A stretch of 64,000 nt of DNA from Cryptomeria japonica (Eukaryota; Streptophyta; Pinopsida; Cupressales; Cupressaceae). The notes beneath the pieces were generated by a model. That model had not been told where the DNA came from. It made no database searches and saw nothing but the letters and a program-made list of their open reading frames with translations. The first letter of the stretch is position 1; each line of letters begins with the position of its first letter. Below, one piece after another: positions 56,333 through 64,000 of the stretch. A program made the position numbers and the translations under genes. The stretch lies in NCBI RefSeq assembly GCF_030272615.1, contig NC_081406.1, positions 142,903,041 through 142,967,040 on the forward strand, in the 5' to 3' direction.

Positions 56333-58027
56333 TGACTGTTTAGGCTTGGAAATAGGCCTGGATGACAAAGCTACGATTTGGAAGTTTGATTTCCCTCCAT
56401 TTCTCTCATTTTTGACGTGTTTTATTTTATCAACTTGGTTTATTGACGTTGTCATCATCAAGTTTACATTTCATCAAGTGGGTATTTCTAAAATTTCCAC
56501 CATATTTTCACCCATCTTCTGAGCTTTCTAACCATATAATTTTTTTTCAATTTGAACAACAATAACATATTATTATTGAATTTCTTTCACCAGTGTCTCC
56601 ATAGTTCTCACAGACATAGGTGCGCCATTTTTTGAATAACTTTTGATATACTTATCCAAATTTTAAAAACTTTATATATTACAACCCATGTTCCAATTAC
56701 CATTCACTCTTTGCTTACATAATTCCTCAATTGTCAACTTATAAGAAACCAAAAAATGTTAACTTAACGCCCATTAGTAAAAATTTCACATATATTGATC
56801 ACTGATTATTTTAATAGGGAGGTTGTACAACTTTATTGGTACCCATAGTGCACAGACTACTGAAACATTTTGAGATGATTGTAGTGTACAATAATTGGGG
56901 CATCTTTAAATATGTATTGGGTGAGACTTTGAAAAAACCACTTTTTGACCCTATTAGTACCCATAGTGTATGACTCCTAGTACTCAATAGTAATATCTCA
57001 TGCTTGTCCGTGTGATTTTATTGCTCTAAATCAGTTAGTTGGATCCACATAAATCGGAATAGAAAGCACGCCTCACACAAGAGAATCAATTGTATGAAAA
57101 GTTAGCCTTAGAGTAGATTATTGCTTCGAATTATAGTTCAAACTTATGTATTATGACCACGTTTTTATTCATCGAAATTAGGTCTAGATTCACATAGAAG
57201 AATTACAATGAAAAATATATAGTCAAGGTAAAAAATTAATAAGGGAGAGGGTCTTATGGTGGCCATCCTAATTTCGCATCTTTCAAATTTTGTTTTAAAT
57301 ATTTCAATTTTAAATTTTTTAACTTAAAAAGTTGGTTTTTAAATTCACATGGTCAAACATGATGCCACATAACATGTCTTTTTGTCAAGGTGTCTTAAAG
57401 AAGTAAGACCCACAGTTGTGCACTAAGTCTCGTTTATTATTGTGCTGATGTGGCATCATAGAATTGGTTATTTTTTCAAATTTACTGGAAGCTTTTTGAG
57501 AAAAAATATTGACATGAAACTTTTTGTACTCCACTAATAAACTAATTATGCCCCACTAATGGACTAATTATGTCCAACTACTATCCCAAGTATAGGATCA
57601 CACAACACCATCAAGCCCTTGTATTGTATTGTGCCCCACTAATGAACTAATTATGTTCAATTACTAACTATAGGGATTTCAAATTTATTTATTTGACTAT
57701 AAACTTGTATTGTAGTAAATTGTATCCCTTAACAAATTCACACTTTATTTGGCACCTAGTTTATTGTGCTTTTTCATTGATCATTTTTTGCCTATTTGTG
57801 CCCAATTACACTTTAAATCTTAATTGTTCATAACACAATCTTGATGTGGGCAAATACTTAATTTAGGATTCAATCTAGTATCATAAACCACAAAACTCAT
57901 GACTCCATTTTAGAGGCCCTATTTTGGTGGGACCTGGGCACCCAACAAAGGTGTCTTGCCAAAATTCCTTAAAATGTATAGCCAGTTGCAAGTGTGAGCC
58001 TTCACATTTTCAAATCTAGTCTCGATT
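56333..58027. other. AT-rich stretch without recognised genes
   Basis: Only short frames occur. Repeated words such as CCACTAATgAACTAATTATG (57535-57655, three diverged copies) suggest decayed repeat DNA. It lies left of the second duplicated copy, whose counterpart would lie outside the window. Confidence 0.4.
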
Positions 58028-59450
58028 TTTCTACTTGACCATTTTATGTTGGCTTTTTTTTAATTATAAAAAATGTCTTCTCATCCCTATATAAAGCACT
58101 ACTTCTATCATTCATAAGGGCTAACAGATTTTAAGACATTTTATGAAAATTCAAATGGTCAAGCAAGCACTTCAGGTGAGTTATAAGCATATTGAGAAAC
58201 AAACTACAACATTCAACATTCAAGTATGATTCAATATGTGTTTTTTTATGTTTTCTTATCATATTATTACATTAACACTTTAAGGACTTGTCTAAAGAGC
58301 ATTGCATAATCACCATTTCCATTCTTAAGGTAATAATCATTTCAATTCAACATTCCCATTATTGCTTAGGCTTTATCCTACTAGGGATAATCTCTCTTTT
58401 TCATCAAGAACAACTATAGTGGAGAGGTGGGAACAACAACACAAGGTTTGACTTAGGCAAGCCCCTATACAACACAACCATTCTTTCCCATTTGTGTGTG
58501 TGTGGGTTTAGATATGATAGTAGAGAGTATTACAAGTGCACTAAGAAAATAATGACAAACATTCCCAAATTTCAAACAGGCAAAAATAATTGGACTAAGG
58601 CACCCAATACACATGTTTAATGTTTTTTGGATGAATTTTAGAGATATAAACTTATAAGGTCTCTTGACTACAAATATGCTTCATTATGTTTGTACAAACA
58701 CCCATTGATTAGGCTGCCCAACACATCAGTCTGACACTTGTAGGCTCAATTTGCAAATCTAGGTTCCTTTATGCATTCTCTTTCTAGATTTGGCCTACTA
58801 TGTTGCTTTTTTGTTATGTAATTTACTTTTATTGTTGAAAGTCATCATTATTCTATCATTAAACCTAGATATTGAAAACACAATTTACAATTTCAATTGC
58901 ATTACAACAAAGAAACATAAACCCAAGTGTTTATCTCTCCTATTAGGACCATAAATGAACCTATGTGTGTTCCAATGCTACATTATGGAGATTTGAGATC
59001 TTAGTTTGCATCCATAGACCTTATAAGTGACGTGCATGATCTTTTATTGCCCAAAATATGAGAATTCGATCTCAATTTCTGAATTGCATTGTCCACTCCC
59101 TTTGGCTCTTTTATATAAGAAAGAATGTATCTTTGTAATCCCATGATTTAGTAACCTACCACAAACTCTAGTTTATTGACCAAAAATTGCACTCAAATGA
59201 GTTTTCGCCAAACTAAGACAACCATGGTTTATAAGCCTACCAAGAGCTCTAATTTGTTGGCCAACAATTACAAATAATTGGCTTTCACTTGACTATAGAG
59301 CTCCAATAATCATCTTGACGCTTGGTAGAAAAAATAAAATAAAATGTGGTTTTATGGTTTTTTTCTTTAAATTGCCTAACATCCAATAATAGTTTAGGGA
59401 TAAGAAAAAAAATATGGAATGGGGTTTTGTTTTTTTTCCCTAAATAAGCA
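58028..59450. other. AT-rich part of copy 2 without genes
   Basis: Equivalent of 1-1420, again with no protein longer than about 70 codons and no family recognised. A two-fold local repeat at about 59325-59440 mirrors that at 1300-1430. Confidence 0.5.
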
Positions 59451-59593
59451 CAGAGTACCATCCATTAAAGAAATCTTGATAGAAAAGTTCAATATATAAT
59501 TAATGGTTATTGATTTCCATAACTCATTTTGAGATATGCAAAAGTAATGATTTGTATCTATTTTGCAAAAATTCTTATATTTCATACTAATTA

Positions 59594-62058
59594 AACCTTT
59601 GATAGAAGACTAAGATTCACCTTCTCACTTGCCTTGACAAGTCTTCTCCTAGTTTGCACTCCTTCATTCTTGTCTCCAATAATTTGATCCTATGAATGAT
59701 TCTTTTGAATGTACTTTGATAGAGTCTTGATTACCTTCTCTAATTCCTTTTTTCCTGTCTCCTTTTCTTCCTTCTCTTCATCTTCTTCTTCTACAATGCA
59801 AGGAGCACCTTTTGTTCCACAATACTTAGACTCTTTTATAGTTTGATTCCAATTTTTATCTACTTTTACATTTGTTCTTTCAACCATCTTCTTGAGTCTC
59901 TTGTTGTAACATATGTAGGGCTTGCTTCTTTTTAAGTAACCAAGGAAGACTCCTTCATCAATTCTTGAGTCAAACTTTCCAAGGTCTTCTTTATCTCTTT
60001 TGATGTAACATTTTCTTTCAAATGTTCTAAAATACTTGATAGTAGTAGTTCTTCCATACCACAACTCATGAGGGGTCTTACCAAATTAGTATCATTTAAC
60101 AATTTCCTATCCATCCCTTGAAATATTTTATATTTTCTTTTTTCTACCCCATTTTGTTAAGGGGTCCTAGGAGAAAATGAATGTCTCCTACTACTATGAT
60201 CTTCACAAAAATTTAACTCATTTGATATAAATTCACCTCATCTATCATACTTTAAGCATTTTATGTTAGCATCTATTTCATTCTCAACCATAGACTTGAA
60301 GGCTTTAAACTTATTTGGGGATTTTAATTTTTCTCTTTGAAAAGTAACCCATGTCATTTTAGAATAATCATCAATAAGTAACATAAAGTAAATTATTTTA
60401 CCATTTAGTACTCTTGTCCCGATAGGTCCACATTGATCAATGTGTATCATCTATAAACACTTTGTATTAGAATATTCGTTATGATTGAATCTTGTCTTTG
60501 TTTGCTTTCCCACTTGACATTCCTTGCATAATGTGTTTGTAGGCTTGATAATCTATGGCATCGTTTTCATCTTGTGTAGAATTGATCTTTAGCATGTTGT
60601 CAAAATTGATATGTCCCATCCTGCTATGCCACAAACAAAATTCATAGCTTTGACCCATTAGACAACTACTTCCTTTAGCTTCCTTTAGATGGTAAATTTT
60701 TTCATCAATTCCCATTCCTTCTACAATTAGTCTTTCACACTTTTTCATGAAATTTAAGTTTGTATACTTTGACACACATTTGGCTATCATTGAGAATATT
60801 ATTTTTTATTCCCTTAACATAGAGAACATCCTCATTTTTGTTCTTTCCATCAATGATAATGGTTCCTTTGCCACAAATATGAGAAGACTCTTCACCTCCG
60901 AACTTAACTTATCCACCATTCCATTTTTTTAGATTGATGAATTTTCTTCTATCATTTGTCATGTGATTTGAACACCTACTCTCAATCGCCCAAGCATTTG
61001 TTTCTTCTTTTACATGAAAAGAAGTCTACACAATTAAAGTCTTTTTACTATTTTCATTAGTAGGTGAGGTGCTAAATTGCTTATAATTTTCACCATTATC
61101 AACTTTCACATCCATAAATAATGTCTCCTCATTTGAGTCATCACATTCCTCATCTTTAGATGAGTGACTACATTCTTTAATTTAAATAGAAGCTTCTTTT
61201 AGGCTTGTCTAGTTTATCTTCTCCTCTTTTAGTTCTATCATCTCCTCTTCTATTGTTATTTTCCTTTAAAGTATTTTTAGATGCATAATGAACAATTCTT
61301 CCACAATTAAAAAATTTGAAGAGTAACTTAGCTATGAATTTTCTAGTGCCCTTCTTTAGTCTTCTCAGAAAGTTTGCTTCTACATCATCAAGGTCATCAT
61401 CGCGATCAACATCATCTTCCACTTTCTTACTGAATTTGAATGAAACTTCCTTGGGGTTATGTAATTCAAAACCTCCCATCTCAAAGGTAGTTAGAGAACC
61501 ATAGAATTGATCCATTTTATATTAGTCCAAATCCTTGATTTCCTCAAAAGTAGATACTTTTGAACTATAGGATTTGGGAAGCAATCTAAGTACACTTTTC
61601 ACTATTTCATATCCATCCAAATTTCCACAAATACCTCTAATTCCATTTACTACTTCTGTTACATGGTGTATACTATCAATGTTTTCCTCTTTTGTCATTC
61701 TTAGATTTTCAAATTTGAATTAGAAGTTCTGCATCTTGATTTGTCTTATTTTTTCATCTCCTTCATATATTCTAGTGAGCTTCTCCTAGGCATCTTTAGC
61801 AAGCTCATAGTTCATCATATTCATAAGTTCTAAATCAACCAAACCACTTACGATTGCATTATTTTATTTTCCATTTTTCTCATACAATCTAATCTCATCC
61901 AAAGTATCTAGAAGAGTAGAGAGAGAAATATAACTATCTACAACAGAGTTCTAAATTTCATATCCTATAGCATTCAAATATGATTCCATCATTAGCTTCA
62001 AAAAGGTGTAGTTTGTAACATCAAACTTAGGTATATTGCAGGATTCATCTTGTTTCAT
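59594..62058 (-). pseudogene. Copia gag-protease-integrase remnant, copy 2
   Basis: Same order as copy 1: gag from the ATG at 62058; knuckle region with FFNCGRIVHYASKNT (two zinc ligands lost); GAG-pre-integrase (FCLWHSRMGHINFDNMLKIN, 60479-60790); integrase with IDQCGPI and LIDDYSKMTWV (60238-60450). The region expected to give the third catalytic residue reads QNGVEKRKYK. A 76 bp loss near 60078 removes part of the integrase C-terminal region and shifts the frame. No reverse transcriptase follows. Different lesions from copy 1 show that decay continued after the duplication, or that these are two alleles. Confidence 0.85.
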
Positions 62059-62103
62059 CCCAAACCTTCCTCAAGTGGTTAAGCTTCTTCTAGAGGAACT
62101 CAA

Positions 62104-62115
62104 CTCCGATACCCA
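62104..62115 (-). other. Primer-binding site of element E, copy 2
   Basis: The minus strand reads TGGGTATCGGAG, one or two changes from the initiator tRNA-Met site. It sits beside the LTR edge TGTTAAACCC at 62117, which is better preserved than in copy 1. Confidence 0.7.
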
Positions 62116-62116
62116 T

Positions 62117-63042
62117 TGTTAAACCCATCCCAAGACTAAGTAGGAGGGGTGGGGGGGTGAATGAGTCTTGTTCAATCACCTATACTTTATACCTCAAATC
62201 AACATCAACTTATCCTTAATCTTATCAATAACAATGAAATGTATAAAAATGAACACCAATCATAATAGAACACTAGATTTACATGGAAAATACAAAGAGG
62301 ATAAACCACATTGAGAGTTAACTCACAATATATGAACCTGATTATAGTAATTTTTTTTTTACTTATTTCCAAGGAAGCTCACTACTTTTGAAAGGACTTG
62401 AAGGTTGAGGTGCACTACCCCAAGGAAAGATACAAGGTACTTGTAGGATGAGACTCAATGCCTCATGACAAGATACAAAGAAATTTTTGGGAAGACTCAC
62501 TATCTCTAAGCAAGGTACATGAATATATGAATCAAGATGAAATAAGCCTTTACAATCAATGACCCCACCAATGTCTAAGTATGCAGTTGTCCTTGAATCT
62601 TTGTCTCAAGTGACCAACTTCAAATCAATCACCACACATTGGCTAAGTTTTGCATCACATACATTGCAATTAATATGATCATGTAAGTGCATACACATAT
62701 GTTGATCCACACAATCATGCCACTCATTTAGAGTAATTTGATCTTATACATATATCATCCTTTTCATCATAAAAATCAATTAGGTCGACCAAAACAAGGT
62801 CTATTTTAGAGTTTAGCTCCAAATTATATAATAACATAGTTTGAACCTCAAACAATTATTAGTTATTAATATAATTATAAAAATTAAAGTTAAGAAAATA
62901 TGATATTGACAGTATCGTCAAAAAAGAAGTATTTGGGCACTTACATGATGAATTGAACTAAAATTCTCATAAAGAAGAAAAGAAAAATAAAAGAAAAAGT
63001 AGTTGACACAACTTACTAGTTTGTAGAGATTCGGGTCATGTA
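62117..63042 (-). mobile_element. LTR fragment of element E, copy 2
   Basis: Equivalent of 5027-5951, starting TGTTAAACCC on the plus strand with a G-run at 62146-62157. It ends at the GCTAG target site (63043-63047) of the nested A copy. Confidence 0.7.
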
Positions 63043-63047
63043 GCTAG

Positions 63048-64000
63048 TGTTGGCATTGAATTTTCATTGATGACAACCGGTATAGGATGGCTACTAGTAT
63101 AAGAGATGTATGTGCAACACTATTATTGATGTATACTACATGTGATGTCTTTGATGTCACCTAGTATTGCAGGTCACCAGTAACGGAGAGAATGTCATTC
63201 AACACAATGGCCATTAGAGTCACCAGTACACAAGTTAGTGTTTGACTTGTGTTGGAGATATGGAAAGGACACTGGTATGATATAACAACTGGTAAATGAT
63301 GACATCTGCAAGAGAGAATGATGCTGGTCATTTGATTATGATGAAGAGGGGGAATGTTATCTAAATTACATCAACACCGAGAGAGAATTATGTGCAGGCC
63401 ACCAGTATGTTGTGTGGATGAACAACATGACTCCCATTGTATGAAGAGAAGACTGATAGTAAGAGTGCCCAAACTGGATTGCATGTACCTATTTGAAGAT
63501 ATGCTTCTCAAACAGGGAAGCCACATTGATACAATATCGGATGTAGATGACAAGGATCCACTCCCACCAGTAAGTGGAGCTTATCTCCTATTATGCAAAG
63601 TGTGCATCATAGTTTTGTGAGATAAGACAGAAGAGTTAAAGGCAGGTTCTTGAAAGCTCACACCGGATCTACCGATGAATCACAAAGATGCCTCAAGTGC
63701 ATGAAATCAAAGATATGCACTAGACGGACAAAGAAGACATAATGAGGTACCAAAACTATTGAAGTGTGATGGGTTTGTCACCTTGACAAATTGGTTGAGA
63801 TATGGTCTGGGCTGATGATGAAGAAGACAAGGCTACATTAGCTGCAAATAGAGAATGTAACCAATATGTAGATGCCTTAGAAGGAAACAGTTGAAGGTTG
63901 ATGACATGGTGTCATCAAGGGTGCCTATTGCTAAGTATGAGAATCAGTGAGAGAGCAAAGAGGCTAAGTGATGTTCTCTTTTTGGATGAAGATGAGCATG
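63048..64000 (+). mobile_element. Element A, second copy: start of 5' LTR
   Basis: TGTTGGCATTGAATTTTCAT follows GCTAG directly, as at 5957. About 953 bp match 5957-6912 closely and the sequence then runs off the window. It resembles the 5' LTR at 5957 more than the 3' LTR at 11494 (for example the ACCGGTATAGGATGGCTA block), as expected if the same insertion was copied. Confidence 0.9.

Larger units (their letters stand above)
58028..64000. repeat. Duplicated segment, copy 2
   Basis: Direct copy of 1-6912. It lacks copy 1 bases 1417-2280 (the join shares AGC) and about 2916-2991. Otherwise it keeps order, orientation and the GCTAG/LTR junction of A. Copy 2 continues beyond the window on the right. 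Confidence 0.95.

Overview
The window looks like repeat-dominated nuclear DNA from a large plant genome, most likely a gymnosperm. The evidence is AT-rich DNA packed with nested, decayed LTR retrotransposons, GT-AG introns in the one multi-exon gene-like locus, and a first-exon fragment of a plastid-targeted terpene synthase of conifer type (28.2-28.5 kb, exact R-R-x8-W motif). No bacterial operon, tRNA, rRNA or CRISPR signal was seen. No protein-coding gene in the window looks intact; nearly every long frame belongs to a mobile element and carries stops or shifts.

Layout. 1-6.9 kb and 58.0-64.0 kb are two direct copies of one segment. Each carries a decayed minus-strand Copia element (here 'E') whose LTR is interrupted, at the same base and with the same GCTAG target site, by a long-LTR element ('A'). 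In the left copy A is complete (5957-14013: two ~2.5 kb LTRs, PBS, PPT, gag only). 14.0-14.85 kb is host or older repeat DNA. 14858-22740 is element 'B', a minus-strand Ty3/Gypsy-type gag-protease element with ATTAT target sites. 22.7-29.6 kb holds a coiled-coil fragment, a diverged relative of the B LTR ('F') with gag debris, the terpene synthase exon fragment and a short tandem repeat. 29602-36432 is element 'D', a minus-strand element with tRNA-iMet-type PBS that encodes a coiled-coil/CCHC protein and a second, unrecognised protein where pol should be.

37.1-46.4 kb and probably 54.1-56.4 kb may be one large DNA transposon ('T'): a plus-strand multi-exon gene, a ~359 bp tandem satellite, and a minus-strand DDE-type transposase. 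Element 'C' (46406-54084, target site TACAT) is inserted 33 bp upstream of the transposase start. C belongs to the same family as B, but ~6 kb of its interior is inverted relative to its outer LTR ends, with a 9 bp microhomology at one breakpoint. A gap of exactly 500 N (54551-55050) follows, then microsatellites, featureless AT-rich DNA and the second copy of the duplicated segment.

How the parts relate: A, B, C and D each keep terminal or priming signals but no reverse transcriptase was found in any of them, so all four look non-autonomous and would depend on enzymes supplied elsewhere. Points most worth a second look are the internally inverted element C, the 33 bp GC-rich stem-loop motif present in the LTRs and twice in the leader of B and C, the unknown second ORF of D, the T locus with its satellite, and the 6 kb duplication lying on both sides of a scaffold gap.
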